Assembly (NCBI RefSeq): GCF_001685355.1
Contig: NZ_CP016438.1
Span: 7,192,001-7,256,000, forward strand
DNA length: 64,000 nt
Reading direction: 5' to 3'
Source: Streptomyces lincolnensis
Lineage (GTDB): Bacteria > Actinomycetota > Actinomycetes > Streptomycetales > Streptomycetaceae
This document shows, in pieces, positions 1 through 8,925 of this stretch. Below the pieces are notes generated by a model. That model was given only the letters and a program-made list of their open reading frames with translations. It was not told the DNA's origin and made no database searches. Positions within the stretch are counted from its first letter, which is position 1; every line of letters begins with the position of its first letter. The position numbers and the translations under genes are program-made.

Positions 1-908
1 ACGCCCGCGACTTCGCCGCGCACATCCACCGCGAGGTCTACGAGGACTTCATGGTCAATGTCCTCGCGATGGATGTCGTCCCCGGCCGCAAGACCGTCAA
101 GGAGCGGTTCGCCGGTGCTGTCAACACCCTCACGCTCGAAGGCATGATGGGCGACGGCAAGGCCCTCCAGATGGCCACCAGCCACGAGTTGGGCCAGAAC
201 TTCGCCAAGGCCTTCAACACCTCGTACCTGTCGAAGGACGGCACCCAGGAACTGGTCTGGCAGACCTCCTGGGGCTCGACCACCCGCATGATCGGCGCCC
301 TGGTGATGATGCACGGCGACGACAACGGACTGCGTGTCCCGCCGCGACTGGCCCAGACCCAGGTGGTGGTTCTCGCCATCAAGGGCGACGAACAGGTTCT
401 GGCCAAGGTCCGCGAGGTCGGCGACCGGCTGAAGGCGGCGGGCGTCCGGGTCCAGGTCGACGACCGGGTGGACACCCCCTTCGGCCGCCGCGCCGTCGAC
501 TGGGAACTCAAGGGCGTCCCCGTACGGATCGAGATCGGGCCCCGTGACCTGGAGAACGGCACCGCGATGCTGGCCCGCCGGATCCCCGGCGGCAAGGAGC
601 CGGTCTCCCTGGACTCGTTGGTGGCCCTGCTTCCCGGGATCCTGGAGGAGGACCAGGCGCTCCTGCTGGCCCAGGCCCGGGAGCGCCGCGCGTCCCGGAC
701 GACCGAGGTGGCGACGGTCGACGAGGCCGTCGAGGTGGCCGTCGCCGGCGGCTGGGCACGCATCCCCTGGGCGGTCCTCGGCGAAGAGGGCGAGGCCAGG
801 CTGGGGGAACACGCGGCGACCGTACGGTGTCTGGTCACCGAGGACGGGGCGGTGCCCGACGCCGACGACGCTCCCGGTAACGTCGCGATCGTCGCGCGCG
901 CTTACTGA
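1..908 (+). CDS. proS: Prolyl-tRNA synthetase, C-terminal part (5' truncated by window edge)
   Basis: This is the last 301 residues of a class II prolyl-tRNA synthetase, which charges tRNA-Pro in the cytosol. The reading frame is open from base 3, and the first ATG (51) is internal. The visible part has the end of the catalytic domain, including GMMGDGKALQMATSHELGQN and QTSWGSTTRMIGALVMMHGD, and then the anticodon-binding domain beginning near RVPPRLAQTQVVV. It ends in ARAY, as the archaeal/eukaryotic-like (short, no editing insert) ProRS type does. The C-terminal zinc-module cysteines of eukaryotic forms are missing. It is followed by 261 bases before the next gene. The family call is firm; whether it is the only proS in the genome cannot be seen. 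Confidence 0.95.
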   Translation, partial: ARDFAAHIHREVYEDFMVNVLAMDVVPGRKTVKERFAGAVNTLTLEGMMGDGKALQMATSHELGQNFAKAFNTSYLSKDGTQELVWQTSWGSTTRMIGALVMMHGDDNGLRVPPRLAQTQVVVLAIKGDEQVLAKVREVGDRLKAAGVRVQVDDRVDTPFGRRAVDWELKGVPVRIEIGPRDLENGTAMLARRIPGGKEPVSLDSLVALLPGILEEDQALLLAQARERRASRTTEVATVDEAVEVAVAGGWARIPWAVLGEEGEARLGEHAATVRCLVTEDGAVPDADDAPGNVAIVARAY

Positions 909-1169
909 GGTGACGGCCTTCCGGCGGGAGAGCGGCCGAAACGCCCCTTGCGCACCGGCCGACCACAGCCGCACCGGCGCGTGGACACGATCTACGCGCC
1001 GGGTCGTACTTCACACTACGCACCAGCTTGTGACGAGCTGCGAGGCTTCTCCGCAGATCAGCGCACCCGCCCTCGTCAGGACGCATCAGCGGCAACTGAC
1101 GGGTACGTGCAAATTATTTGGGATGCCCCGGAATAGGAACACAGCGGCACCCTGGCTCGTTGTCATTAC

Positions 1170-1772
1170 GTGAGCACGACACAGACACCACCTGTTCTCG
1201 CCGCAGAGCTGGCACAGGCGTGGGCCGACATTCAGCGGTACCACCCCGAGCTGCCGGACCTTGCCGCGCCAGAGTCCCTGATCGGGGAGTCGTCGTCCGC
1301 GTGCGGTCACGAACTCTCCTTCGAGCGACTGCTTCACGAGGCAGTCCATGGCATCGCCGCTTCGCGCGGCATCCGCGACACCTCCCGTGCCGGCCGCTAC
1401 CACAACCGCAGATTCCTCGCGATCGCCGAGGAGCTGGGCCTGGACCACCCCGAGGAGCCGCACCCCAGCAGCGGCTTCTCACTGGTCACGCTCACCCCCG
1501 AGGCGAAGCGTCGTTACCGCCCGACCATCGAACACCTCCAGCGCGCCCTCAAGGCGCACACCGCGGCGACCGCGGCCGACACGGCCCGCTCCTTCCGCGG
1601 TCCGGCCGCCCGGCACGGCTCCTCCGGGGGCGGCGTCCGGGTCAAGGCGGTCTGCGACTGCGGCCGCAATGTCCGCGTCGTCCCCTCGGTCCTGGCCCAG
1701 GCCCCGATCGTCTGCGGCGGCTGCGGGAAGCCGTTCCGCATCCCGGAGGTCGTGGGCGCGGCGGCGAGCTGA
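1170..1772 (+). CDS. SprT-like zincin-family hypothetical protein with C-terminal zinc ribbon
   Basis: The product has 200 residues. It carries a metallopeptidase-type HEAVH (HExxH) motif at residues 56-60 in a helix-like context, followed by a basic R/H/N stretch (AGRYHNRRF). Near residues 162-187 a CDC...CGGC set looks like a zinc ribbon. This arrangement resembles SprT-like proteins, but I cannot tell whether it is an active protease. The start is a GTG at 1170; no good ribosome-binding site precedes it. The upstream 261 bases probably hold its promoter, although I could not fix one. It stands alone between proS and rpsP. Confidence 0.75.
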   Translation: MSTTQTPPVLAAELAQAWADIQRYHPELPDLAAPESLIGESSSACGHELSFERLLHEAVHGIAASRGIRDTSRAGRYHNRRFLAIAEELGLDHPEEPHPSSGFSLVTLTPEAKRRYRPTIEHLQRALKAHTAATAADTARSFRGPAARHGSSGGGVRVKAVCDCGRNVRVVPSVLAQAPIVCGGCGKPFRIPEVVGAAAS

Positions 1773-2102
1773 GGCGGCCGATCCAGCACCGGCATCTCGT
1801 GGCTGCCGGTCGAGGACGACGCCTCGGGCGGGGTGCTCCCGTGATCGGGCGGCACCCCGCGAGCGCCCGGCCGTGCACCCGGCCTGTGTCCAGCACAGCG
1901 CCGGGTGCCGCTCAGGCGTGCCTCACCGTGGGCTCGGTCCGAGGCGACCCGCCGGGTGTGGCACAATGGCTAGCTGTACTCGACAGCCGCACAGGACCCC
2001 TCTCTCCTCCGGCTGACGCGTCCATCGGGCACTCGGGTACCGCAACCCCACGCGGCAATCTCGCCGTGCCCAACCACGTCAAGACCAGGAGACACCACTT
2101 CC
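1773..2102 (+). other. Gene-free stretch: rpsP promoter and leader region
   Basis: These 330 bases have no convincing ORF. The part near 1958-1985 (GTGGCACAATGGCTAGCTGT) is less G+C-rich than its surroundings. It holds plausible -10 hexamers (CACAAT or TAGCTG) for the ribosomal-protein operon that starts at 2103. The leader from there to rpsP would be about 120 nt. I could not identify a -35 box with confidence. Confidence 0.4.
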
Positions 2103-2522
2103 GTGGCAGTCAAGATCAAGCTGAAGCGTCTGGGCAAGATCCGCGCGCCTCACTACCGCATCGTTGTCGCCGACTCCCGCACGCGCCGTGACGGCCGTGC
2201 GATCGAGGAGATCGGTCTGTACCACCCGGTGCAGAACCCCTCGCGCATCGAGGTCGACGCCGAGCGTGTGGCGTACTGGCTCTCCGTCGGCGCTCAGCCG
2301 ACCGAGCCCGTCCTCGCCATCCTGAAGAAGACCGGCGACTGGCAGAAGTTCAAGGGCGAGCCCGCCCCGGCTCCGCTGCTCCAGCCGGCCGAGAAGGCCG
2401 CGCGTCCGCTGTTCGAGGCTCTCGGCGGCGACGACGAGGGCAAGGGTGAGGCGATCACCCAGAAGAAGAAGGCTGAGAAGAAGGACGAGGCTCCCGCTGA
2501 GTCCGCGTCGACCGAGGCCTGA
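2103..2522 (+). CDS. rpsP: 30S ribosomal protein S16
   Basis: S16 is a small-subunit protein needed for 30S assembly. The N-terminus ([20 protein letters not shown] after a GTG start) is the classic S16 signature, and the core ends near residue 85. The chain then extends to 139 residues in a charged low-complexity tail rich in Glu, Lys and Ala, which is typical of high-G+C actinobacteria. An A/G-rich run (CAGGAGACACC) just upstream supplies the ribosome-binding site. The next gene starts 2 bases after the stop, so this heads a translation/RNA-modification operon. Confidence 0.97.
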   Translation: MAVKIKLKRLGKIRAPHYRIVVADSRTRRDGRAIEEIGLYHPVQNPSRIEVDAERVAYWLSVGAQPTEPVLAILKKTGDWQKFKGEPAPAPLLQPAEKAARPLFEALGGDDEGKGEAITQKKKAEKKDEAPAESASTEA

Positions 2523-2524
2523 GC

Positions 2525-2764
2525 ATGCTCGAGGAGGCTCTCGAGCACCTCGTGAAGGGCATCGTCGACAACCCTGACGATGTGCAGGTCGCCTCGCGCA
2601 ACCTGCGGCGCGGGCGGGTGCTGGAGGTCCGGGTCCACCCCGACGACCTCGGCAAGGTGATCGGCCGCAATGGCCGCACCGCACGCGCCCTGCGTACCGT
2701 CGTGGGCGCCATCGGCGGCCGCGGTGTCCGCGTCGACCTCGTCGACGTGGACCACGTCCGCTGA
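2525..2764 (+). CDS. khpA: KH-domain RNA-binding protein (KhpA family)
   Basis: A 79-residue protein made of one KH domain. The GxxG loop is visible as GKVIGRNGRTA around residues 41-51, followed by the helix ARALRTVVGAIGG. Proteins of this family bind RNA in the cytosol and are encoded between rpsP and rimM in many Gram-positive bacteria; the same placement is seen here. The ATG lies 2 bases after the rpsP stop, so translation is probably coupled. Confidence 0.93.
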   Translation: MLEEALEHLVKGIVDNPDDVQVASRNLRRGRVLEVRVHPDDLGKVIGRNGRTARALRTVVGAIGGRGVRVDLVDVDHVR

Positions 2765-2859
2765 CGCCAAACGCAGCACCGGCTCGGGCCGGGGAGGGCC
2801 ACTGGGCCGTCCCCGGCCCGACGTCGTAAGGACGGCCGTATGACAGGAGATCTAGAGAA

Positions 2860-3402
2860 GTGCAGCTGGTAGTCGCTCGCATCGGCCGGGCCCACGGCAT
2901 CAAGGGCGAGGTCACCGTCGAGGTCCGTACCGACGAACCTGAGCTCAGGCTCGCCCCCGGCGCCGTCCTGGCCACCGAGCCGGCCGCCACCGGCCCGCTC
3001 ACCATCGAGACGGGCCGCGTCCACAGCGGTCGCCTCCTGCTGCGCTTCGAGGGCGTCCGTGACCGGACCGCCGCCGAAGCGCTGCGCAACACCCTCCTCA
3101 TCGCCGAGGTCGACCCGGAGGAGCTGCCCGAGGAGGAGGACGAGTACTACGACCACCAGCTCATGGATCTCGACGTCGTGACCAAGGACGGCGTCGAGGT
3201 GGGCCGGATCACCGAGATCTCGCACCTGCCCTCCCAGGACCTCTTCATCGTCGAGCGGTCCGACGGCAGCGAGGTGATGATCCCGTTCGTCGAGAAGATC
3301 GTCACCGAGATCGACCTGGAGGAGCAGAGGGCGGTCATCGACCCGCCCCCCGGTCTCATCGACGACCAGGCGGAGATCGCCTCGTCGCGGGAAGAGTCGT
3401 AG
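2860..3402 (+). CDS. rimM: 16S rRNA processing/ribosome maturation factor RimM
   Basis: RimM binds S19 in the 30S head and assists 16S rRNA maturation. The N-terminal RimM domain ([20 protein letters not shown]) is followed by a PRC-barrel region with [12 protein letters not shown] and [11 protein letters not shown]. The 180-residue length is normal for actinobacteria. A GTG start at 2860 is preceded by GACAGGAGATC, a good ribosome-binding site. A 95-base gap separates it from the KH gene, and the next gene (trmD) starts 3 bases after its stop. Confidence 0.96.
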   Translation: MQLVVARIGRAHGIKGEVTVEVRTDEPELRLAPGAVLATEPAATGPLTIETGRVHSGRLLLRFEGVRDRTAAEALRNTLLIAEVDPEELPEEEDEYYDHQLMDLDVVTKDGVEVGRITEISHLPSQDLFIVERSDGSEVMIPFVEKIVTEIDLEEQRAVIDPPPGLIDDQAEIASSREES

Positions 3403-3405
3403 CGG

Positions 3406-4239
3406 ATGCGCCTCGACGTCGTCACGATCTTCCCCGAGTACCTCGACCCCCTGAACGTCTCCCTCGTCGGCAAGGCACGCGCGCGTGGACAGCTGGACGT
3501 GCGGGTGCACGATCTGCGCGCCTGGACCTACGACCGTCACAACACCGTCGACGACACCCCGTACGGCGGCGGCCCCGGCATGGTCATGAAGACCGAGCCC
3601 TGGGGCGACGCGCTGGACTCCGTGCTGGCCGACGGCTACGAGGCGGGCTCCCACGCGCCCGCCCTCATCGTCCCCACGCCGAGCGGCCGGCCGTTCACCC
3701 AGGAACTCGCCGTGGAGCTCTCCGAGCGGCCCTGGCTGGTCTTCACGCCCGCCCGCTACGAGGGCATCGACCGCCGGGTCATCGACGAGTACGCGACCCG
3801 GATGCCGGTCTACGAGGTCTCCATCGGCGACTACGTCCTCGCCGGCGGGGAGGCGGCCGTACTGGTCGTCACGGAGGCCGTGGCGCGGCTGCTGCCCGGT
3901 GTCCTGGGCAACGCCGAGTCCCACCGGGACGACTCCTTCGCGCCCGGGGCCATGGCCAACCTCCTGGAGGGGCCCGTCTACACCAAGCCGCCCGAGTGGC
4001 GCGGCCGTGAAATCCCGGACGTGCTGCTCAGCGGGCACCACGGGAAGATCGCCCGCTGGCGGCGCGACGAGGCGCTCAGGCGGACGGCCGCCAACCGGCC
4101 CGACCTGATCGAGACGTGCGACCCCAAGGCCTTCGACAAGAAGGACCGCGAGATGCTCTCCATCCTGGGCTGGGCGCCGGACCCCGAGGGGGAGCCGCAC
4201 GGCCGATTTTGGCGCAGGCCAGAGGGCATGGAACAATAG
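3406..4239 (+). CDS. trmD: tRNA (guanine37-N1)-methyltransferase
   Basis: TrmD methylates G37 of tRNAs with AdoMet, which prevents +1 frameshifting. It opens MRLDVVTIFPEYLDPLNVSL. It contains YGGGPGMVMKTEP near residue 52 and the trefoil-knot cofactor segment with YEGIDRRVIDEY and SIGDYVLAGGEAA. The 277 residues are slightly longer than the E. coli enzyme, as is usual in actinobacteria. It sits directly after rimM, 3 bases downstream, and before rplS in the conserved rpsP-rimM-trmD-rplS order. Confidence 0.97.
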   Translation: MRLDVVTIFPEYLDPLNVSLVGKARARGQLDVRVHDLRAWTYDRHNTVDDTPYGGGPGMVMKTEPWGDALDSVLADGYEAGSHAPALIVPTPSGRPFTQELAVELSERPWLVFTPARYEGIDRRVIDEYATRMPVYEVSIGDYVLAGGEAAVLVVTEAVARLLPGVLGNAESHRDDSFAPGAMANLLEGPVYTKPPEWRGREIPDVLLSGHHGKIARWRRDEALRRTAANRPDLIETCDPKAFDKKDREMLSILGWAPDPEGEPHGRFWRRPEGMEQ

Positions 4240-4371
4240 GTCGCTGTTGTGCGCCGTCCGGCGTGCGCCCCTGCCACAGGGGGACACGACGCCCGCCCCG
4301 ACGTGGACAGCATCCTTCAGAAACCTATCTCCCGTTGATGACCTGTGGCATCAGCGAAGAAAGCAGACGCC

Positions 4372-4722
4372 ATGTCCAACCTGCTCGAAACCGTCGACTC
4401 CGCGTCGCTGCGCAGCGACGTCCCGGCCTTCCGCCCGGGTGACACCGTCAACGTCCACGTCCGCGTCATCGAGGGCAACCGCTCCCGTGTGCAGCAGTTC
4501 AAGGGCGTAGTCATCCGTCGCCAGGGCGCCGGTGTCCGCGAGACCTTCACGGTCCGCAAGGTCTCCTTCTCCGTCGGCGTCGAGCGCACCTTCCCGGTGC
4601 ACACCCCGATCGTCGAGAAGATCGAGCTCGTCACGAAGGGCGACGTGCGTCGCGCCAAGCTGTACTACCTGCGCGAGCTGCGCGGCAAGGCCGCGAAGAT
4701 CAAGGAGAAGCGCGAGAACTGA
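4372..4722 (+). CDS. rplS: 50S ribosomal protein L19
   Basis: L19 sits at the 30S-50S interface. The protein is 116 residues from the ATG at 4372 ([20 protein letters not shown]). An in-frame GTG 27 bases upstream would add nine residues not found in L19, so I reject it. The motifs [39 protein letters not shown] and [18 protein letters not shown] are diagnostic. The 132-base trmD-rplS gap holds a small CCCCTG-CCA-CAGGGG hairpin (4267-4281), possibly a leader structure. Confidence 0.97.
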   Translation: MSNLLETVDSASLRSDVPAFRPGDTVNVHVRVIEGNRSRVQQFKGVVIRRQGAGVRETFTVRKVSFSVGVERTFPVHTPIVEKIELVTKGDVRRAKLYYLRELRGKAAKIKEKREN

Positions 4723-4745
4723 TCTCGCCTTCAGGGGTCCGCCAA

Positions 4746-4768
4746 GGGGCCGGATAGCATCTGGCCCC
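4746..4768 (+). terminator. GGGGCC/GGCCCC hairpin overlapping a putative sipW -10 box
   Basis: A six-base inverted repeat (GGGGCC at 4746-4751 and GGCCCC at 4763-4768) follows rplS. Its loop contains TAGCAT at 4754-4759, which could be a -10 element ten bases before the sipW ATG. The sequence may work as a terminator, a promoter or both. The call rests on sequence alone. Confidence 0.35.
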
Positions 4769-4769
4769 G

Positions 4770-5501
4770 ATGGACACCGAAGCACAGCCGACGGAGCGCG
4801 ACCGCTCCTCCCGCCCTTCCGAAGCCGAGCAGCACTCGGCCGCGGAGGGACCGGAGGACCGGTCGCGTTCCGCGTTGGTGTCCCGGGTCGCGGAATGGGT
4901 CCCCGGCGGGCGGATCACCCTGACGCTGCTGGTCTGCCTGCTCTTCCTGCTGCTGCTCAGCACGTTCGTGGCGCAGCCCTTCCAGATTCCCAGCGGATCC
5001 ATGGAAAAGGGATTGAGGATCGGGGACCGCGTTCTCGTAAATAAGTTGGCGTACCGTTTCGGTGCCGAACCGGTCCGCGGTGACGTGGTGGTCTTCGACG
5101 GAACTGGGTATTTCGGGGATGCGGACTACGTCAAACGCGTCGTGGGCGTGGGGGGAGACCACGTGGTCTGCTGTGACAAGGAGGGGAGGATCGAGGTGAA
5201 CGGCCGGTCCGTCGACGAGTCGACGTTCCTGTACCCCGGCGACAGCCCGTCCTCGGTGCCTTTCGACGTCGTCGTGCCCGCGGGCACCCTGTTCGTCCTC
5301 GGCGACCACCGCAGCGACTCCAGCGACTCCCGCGACCACCTGGGCTCACCCGGCGGCGGCATGATCCCCGTGGGCGACGTCATCGGCCGGGCCGACTGGA
5401 TCGTCTGGCCCACCGACCACACCGCCCGCCTGCACCGCCCCGACGCCTACGCGCGCGTGCCCGCCCCCGGCGCGCGGACCTCGGCGGGCGCCCATGGGTA
5501 A
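4770..5501 (+). CDS. sipW: Type I signal peptidase SipW
   Basis: First of four tandem leader peptidases that cut Sec and Tat signal peptides at the outer face of the membrane. An acidic cytoplasmic N-tail of about 48 residues is followed by a membrane anchor (ITLTLLVCLLFLLLLSTFVA). The catalytic Ser77 lies in IPSGSM and the catalytic Lys122 in YVKRVVGVGGD. The late box reads GDHRSDSSDSRDH. It has 243 residues and no C-terminal anchor. The order and sizes match the sipW-X-Y-Z cluster described in S. lividans. It overlaps sipX by 8 bases. Confidence 0.93.
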   Translation: MDTEAQPTERDRSSRPSEAEQHSAAEGPEDRSRSALVSRVAEWVPGGRITLTLLVCLLFLLLLSTFVAQPFQIPSGSMEKGLRIGDRVLVNKLAYRFGAEPVRGDVVVFDGTGYFGDADYVKRVVGVGGDHVVCCDKEGRIEVNGRSVDESTFLYPGDSPSSVPFDVVVPAGTLFVLGDHRSDSSDSRDHLGSPGGGMIPVGDVIGRADWIVWPTDHTARLHRPDAYARVPAPGARTSAGAHG

Positions 5502-6594
5502 CCGCGGCAAACCGCGCGGCGCGTCGAGCAGCGCGGCCGACAACCTGCTGCCCACAGGGGCCCGACGCACCTCCGCCGCCGGTCCGGCCGGCGGGCGCAG
5601 CCGTGCCGAGCGGCGCAAGCTCCAGCGCAAGGTCAAGCGCCGCCGCAGGCGCTCCGCGATCAAGGAGATACCCCTCCTCGTCGGCGTCGCGGTCCTGATA
5701 GCCCTCGTCCTGAAGACCTTCCTCGTCCAGGCGTTCGTGATCCCGTCCGGCTCGATGGAGCAGACGATCCAGATCGGCGACCGCGTCCTGGTCGACAAGT
5801 TCACCCCGTGGTTCGGCTCCAGGCCGACGCGCGGGGACGTCGTCGTGTTCAAGGATCCCGGCGGCTGGCTCCAGGACGAGCAGACGACCACGAAGAAGGA
5901 CGACCCCGTCGTCGTCAAGCAGGTCAAGGAAGGTCTCACCTTCATCGGTCTGCTGCCGTCCGACAACGAGAAGGACCTGATCAAGCGGGTCGTCGGGGTC
6001 GGCGGCGACCGCGTCAAGTGCTGCGACACCGAGGGGCGGGTCACCGTCAACGGCGTTCCCCTGAGCGAGACGGACTACCTCTATCCCGGAAACGCCCCCT
6101 CCACGACCGAGTTCGACATCACCGTCCCGCAGGGACGGCTGTGGGTCATGGGCGACCACCGCGCCAACTCCGCGGACTCCCGCGCCCACCAGGACACCGA
6201 CTACGGCGGCACGGTCTCCGAGGACTCGGTGGTCGGCCGGGCCATGGTCATCGCCTGGCCGTTCGGTCACTGGACCTCGCTGAAGGAGCCGAAAACCTAC
6301 GCTTCCGTCGCCGACTCGGCATCCGGGGCGACCGCCGCCGCTCCGGCGTCGCTTAGGGTTGCACCCGACAATCCGAATCGATCGATTCAACTCCCGAGCC
6401 CTGCGGAACTCCCGCTCGTTATGGGAGTGGTGGGCCTGCGCCGTGTCTGGGGCAGGCAGCGGCGCAGAGTAAGGAGTTGGCGTGGGGGATGTGGCGGTAG
6501 GCGCACGGTCCGGGCACGATGGCGAGGAACACCGCGGGGGCTCCGCGGAGACCCCCGTCGAGGCCGCGGACGGCGCCGTGACCTCCGGGAATGA
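5494..6594 (+). CDS. sipX: Type I signal peptidase SipX
   Basis: Second leader peptidase of the cluster. A very basic N-tail (residues 35-57, many Arg/Lys) precedes the anchor LLVGVAVLIALVLKTFLVQA. The catalytic residues are Ser87 (IPSGSM) and Lys164 (LIKRVVGVGGD), and the conserved late box is GDHRANSADSRAH. The frame runs 366 codons and overlaps the start of sipY by 113 bases. The last 40 or so residues are Arg/Gly-rich and lie in that overlap, so the real C-terminus is uncertain. A short hydrophobic run (LPLVMGVVGL, near residue 310) could be a weak C-terminal membrane segment. Confidence 0.9.
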   Translation: MGNRGKPRGASSSAADNLLPTGARRTSAAGPAGGRSRAERRKLQRKVKRRRRRSAIKEIPLLVGVAVLIALVLKTFLVQAFVIPSGSMEQTIQIGDRVLVDKFTPWFGSRPTRGDVVVFKDPGGWLQDEQTTTKKDDPVVVKQVKEGLTFIGLLPSDNEKDLIKRVVGVGGDRVKCCDTEGRVTVNGVPLSETDYLYPGNAPSTTEFDITVPQGRLWVMGDHRANSADSRAHQDTDYGGTVSEDSVVGRAMVIAWPFGHWTSLKEPKTYASVADSASGATAAAPASLRVAPDNPNRSIQLPSPAELPLVMGVVGLRRVWGRQRRRVRSWRGGCGGRRTVRARWRGTPRGLRGDPRRGRGRRRDLRE

Positions 6595-7444
6595 CCCCGG
6601 GGCGCCCGAGGACGGCACGGCGACCGAGCACAGCCGGACGGACGACCAGGGGTCCGGCTCGGCCCCCAAGCCGAAGAAGCCGCGCTCCTTCTGGAAGGAG
6701 CTGCCCATCCTGATCGGCATCGCGCTCGTGCTCGCGCTGCTGATCAAGACGTTCCTGGTGCAGGCGTTCTCGATCCCGTCCGACTCGATGCAGAACACCC
6801 TCCAGGAGGGTGACCGCGTCCTGGTCGACAAGCTGACCCCGTGGTTCGGCTCCGAGCCCGAGCGCGGCGAGGTGGTTGTCTTCCACGACCCCACCAACTG
6901 GCTGGTGGGCGAGGTGCCGCCGGAGCCGAACGCCGTGCAGACGGTCCTCAGCTGGGTCGGCCTGATGCCGTCCGCCGAGGAGAAGGACCTGATCAAGCGC
7001 GTCATCGGCGTCGGCGGCGACACCGTCTCGTGCGAGGGCAGCGGCCCGGTGAAGGTCAACGGCAAGGCGCTGAACGAGGCCTCGTACGTCTACCCCGGCA
7101 ACACCCCCTGCAGCGTCGACGACCAGGGCGGCCAGTTCACGGTGAAGGTGCCCAAGGGCTTCATCTGGGTGATGGGCGACCACCGGCAGAACTCGCGGGA
7201 CTCGCGCTACAACCAGAACGACAAGTTCCACGGCATGGTGCCGGTCAAGGAGGTCGTCGGGCGTGCCGTCGTGAAGGCATGGCCGATCAACCGCTGGGGC
7301 ACGCTGCCGGTCCCGGACACCTTCGGCCAGGACGGCCTGAACGCCGCCGCACTCACCGTCGCGCCGAACGCCCTCGCCCTCGTCGGCGTGGTGCCGGTGG
7401 CGCTGTGGCGCCGTAAGAAGGCCGGGGCCGACGAGAAGCGCTGA
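6482..7444 (+). CDS. sipY: Type I signal peptidase SipY
   Basis: Third leader peptidase, 320 residues. The GTG at 6482 has an AAGGAG ribosome-binding site at 6471-6476, five bases away. That favours it over a GTG at 6578, which would avoid most of the overlap with sipX. The N-tail of about 70 residues is acidic and proline-rich. The anchor is LPILIGIALVLALLIKTFLV. Ser102 is in IPSDSM and Lys172 in LIKRVIGVGGD, and the late box is GDHRQNSRDSRYN. A second hydrophobic segment near the end (ALTVAPNALALVGVVPVALW), followed by RRKK, fits a C-terminal membrane anchor. Confidence 0.93.
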   Translation: MGDVAVGARSGHDGEEHRGGSAETPVEAADGAVTSGNDPGAPEDGTATEHSRTDDQGSGSAPKPKKPRSFWKELPILIGIALVLALLIKTFLVQAFSIPSDSMQNTLQEGDRVLVDKLTPWFGSEPERGEVVVFHDPTNWLVGEVPPEPNAVQTVLSWVGLMPSAEEKDLIKRVIGVGGDTVSCEGSGPVKVNGKALNEASYVYPGNTPCSVDDQGGQFTVKVPKGFIWVMGDHRQNSRDSRYNQNDKFHGMVPVKEVVGRAVVKAWPINRWGTLPVPDTFGQDGLNAAALTVAPNALALVGVVPVALWRRKKAGADEKR

Positions 7445-7540
7445 GCGCCCTCGGCCGTCCGGCTCGGCCGGGCGGTCCCCCGGATCGTCAAACCTTGCTA
7501 AAGCCTCGTCCGGCGGATGACCTTGGTCGGCCCGGGAGGG

Positions 7541-7570
7541 CTGACCCGGTCAGGTACCGCCGGGTAGGGT
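7541..7570 (+). promoter_or_regulatory. Putative sipZ promoter (CTGACC-18-TAGGGT), leaderless
   Basis: CTGACC (7541-7546) and TAGGGT (7565-7570) are spaced 18 bases apart. The ATG of sipZ follows 8 bases after the -10 box, so the mRNA would start at or next to the start codon. A separate promoter for sipZ agrees with reports that it is not co-transcribed with sipW-X-Y in S. lividans. Confidence 0.5.
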
Positions 7571-7578
7571 GCGGACCC

Positions 7579-8358
7579 ATGGGTGGCGAGAGCACGACAC
7601 GTACAGCCCCGCGCAGCGGTGGCACTGGCACGGGCCCGGTGGGCAGCCGGACCGGACGCATTCTGTCCGGGGTGGCGGTCGCACTGGGCTTTGTGCTGTT
7701 CGCCGCGGGATTCGCCTGGGGAGCGGTGCTCTACCGGCCCTACACCGTGCCCACCAGCTCGATGACGCCGACGATCGACGCCGGTGACCGGGTGCTGGCC
7801 GAGCGCGTGGACGGCACCGAGGTACGCCGGGGCGACGTGGTCGTCTTCAAGGACACCTCCTGGGTGACCAACGCCTTCGTCGTCAAGCGGGTGGTCGCCG
7901 TCGGCGGGGACACCGTGGCCTGCTGCACCGAGGGCAAGCTGACCGTGAACGGCAAGCAGATCGACGAACCGTATCTGCCCGCCGGCACCGCGGCCGAGAT
8001 CTCGAACTTCCCGACCGTGACCGTGCCCAAGGGCCGGCTGTTCCTCCTCGGGGACGAGCGCCAGGGCTCCCTGGACTCCACGGCCCACCTGACCGACGCG
8101 GCCCAGGGCACGGTGGCACAGAACGCCGTGTCGGCCCGCGTGGACGCCGTCGCGTGGCCCATGAACGGCATGCTGGAGCGGCCCACCGGCTTCGAGGCGC
8201 TCGGCGCCCTCTCCACGCCCGGCCCGCTGCGCATGATCCTCACGCTGATCGTCGTGGGCGGGGTGCTCGTCCTCGGCGGCGGCGCGTACGGCCCGGTCGC
8301 CAAGCGGGTCGGGGGCCGCCGGTCCCCGAGCCGGACGGAGCCCGCGGGTGCCCACTGA
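7579..8358 (+). CDS. sipZ: Type I signal peptidase SipZ
   Basis: Fourth leader peptidase, 259 residues from the ATG at 7579; an in-frame ATG 84 bases upstream lies ahead of the promoter and is rejected. The N-terminal anchor spans about residues 29-51. The catalytic Ser61 is in VPTSSMTPTI and Lys103 in VVKRVVAVGGD. The late box is altered (GDERQGSLDSTAH instead of GDHR...), so substrate choice may differ from its neighbours. A C-terminal membrane segment (MILTLIVVGGVLVLGGGAY) is followed by basic residues. The Nudix gene overlaps its 3' end by 11 bases. Confidence 0.92.
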   Translation: MGGESTTRTAPRSGGTGTGPVGSRTGRILSGVAVALGFVLFAAGFAWGAVLYRPYTVPTSSMTPTIDAGDRVLAERVDGTEVRRGDVVVFKDTSWVTNAFVVKRVVAVGGDTVACCTEGKLTVNGKQIDEPYLPAGTAAEISNFPTVTVPKGRLFLLGDERQGSLDSTAHLTDAAQGTVAQNAVSARVDAVAWPMNGMLERPTGFEALGALSTPGPLRMILTLIVVGGVLVLGGGAYGPVAKRVGGRRSPSRTEPAGAH

Positions 8359-8869
8359 GGCCGTGGACACCGGCTCCTTCGAGGGCGGCGGGCTGCGCAG
8401 GGTCGCCCGGGTGGTGCTGCTCGACCCGCGGGACCGCATCCTCCTGCTGCACGGTCACGAGCCGGGCGATCCGGCCGACGACTGGTGGTTCACGCCCGGC
8501 GGCGGGCTGGAGGGCGACGAGACTCGTGAAGAGGCCGCCCTCAGGGAACTCGCCGAGGAGACCGGCATCACCGAGGTCGAGCTCGGCCCGGTGCTGTGGC
8601 GGCGGATGTGCTCCTTCCCGTTCGCGGGCCGCCGCTGGGACCAGGACGAGTGGTACTACCTGGCCCGTACCACTCGGACGGCCACCGCGCCCGCGGGCCT
8701 CACCGAACTGGAACGGCGCAGCGTCGCCGGAGCGCGCTGGTGGACGTGTCGGGAACTGAGCCGGTCACATGAGACGGTGTATCCGACCAGACTCGCCGAG
8801 CTGTTGCAGAGGCTGCTCGACGAAGGTCCTCCGGCCGGGCCCGTGACCCTGGACACCGAGATCGTCTAG
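8348..8869 (+). CDS. Nudix hydrolase (MutT-like)
   Basis: A 173-residue Nudix hydrolase with a complete Nudix box (GGLEGDETREEAALRELAEE, then TGI). Such enzymes cleave nucleoside diphosphate derivatives, and the substrate cannot be read from sequence. The GTG at 8348 overlaps the sipZ stop, so it is probably translated with sipZ. The same sipZ-mutT order is known in S. lividans. Confidence 0.88.
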   Translation: MPTEAVDTGSFEGGGLRRVARVVLLDPRDRILLLHGHEPGDPADDWWFTPGGGLEGDETREEAALRELAEETGITEVELGPVLWRRMCSFPFAGRRWDQDEWYYLARTTRTATAPAGLTELERRSVAGARWWTCRELSRSHETVYPTRLAELLQRLLDEGPPAGPVTLDTEIV

Positions 8870-8925
8870 GGGCTCATGGGACTGGAGCACAATGGTGGGA
8901 CCGCACGGCTGAAGGGGAACATGCC

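Noticed and set aside
4345..4371. Upstream GTG start for L19
   Set aside because: The nine added residues are not part of L19 proteins; the ATG at 4372 matches the family start.
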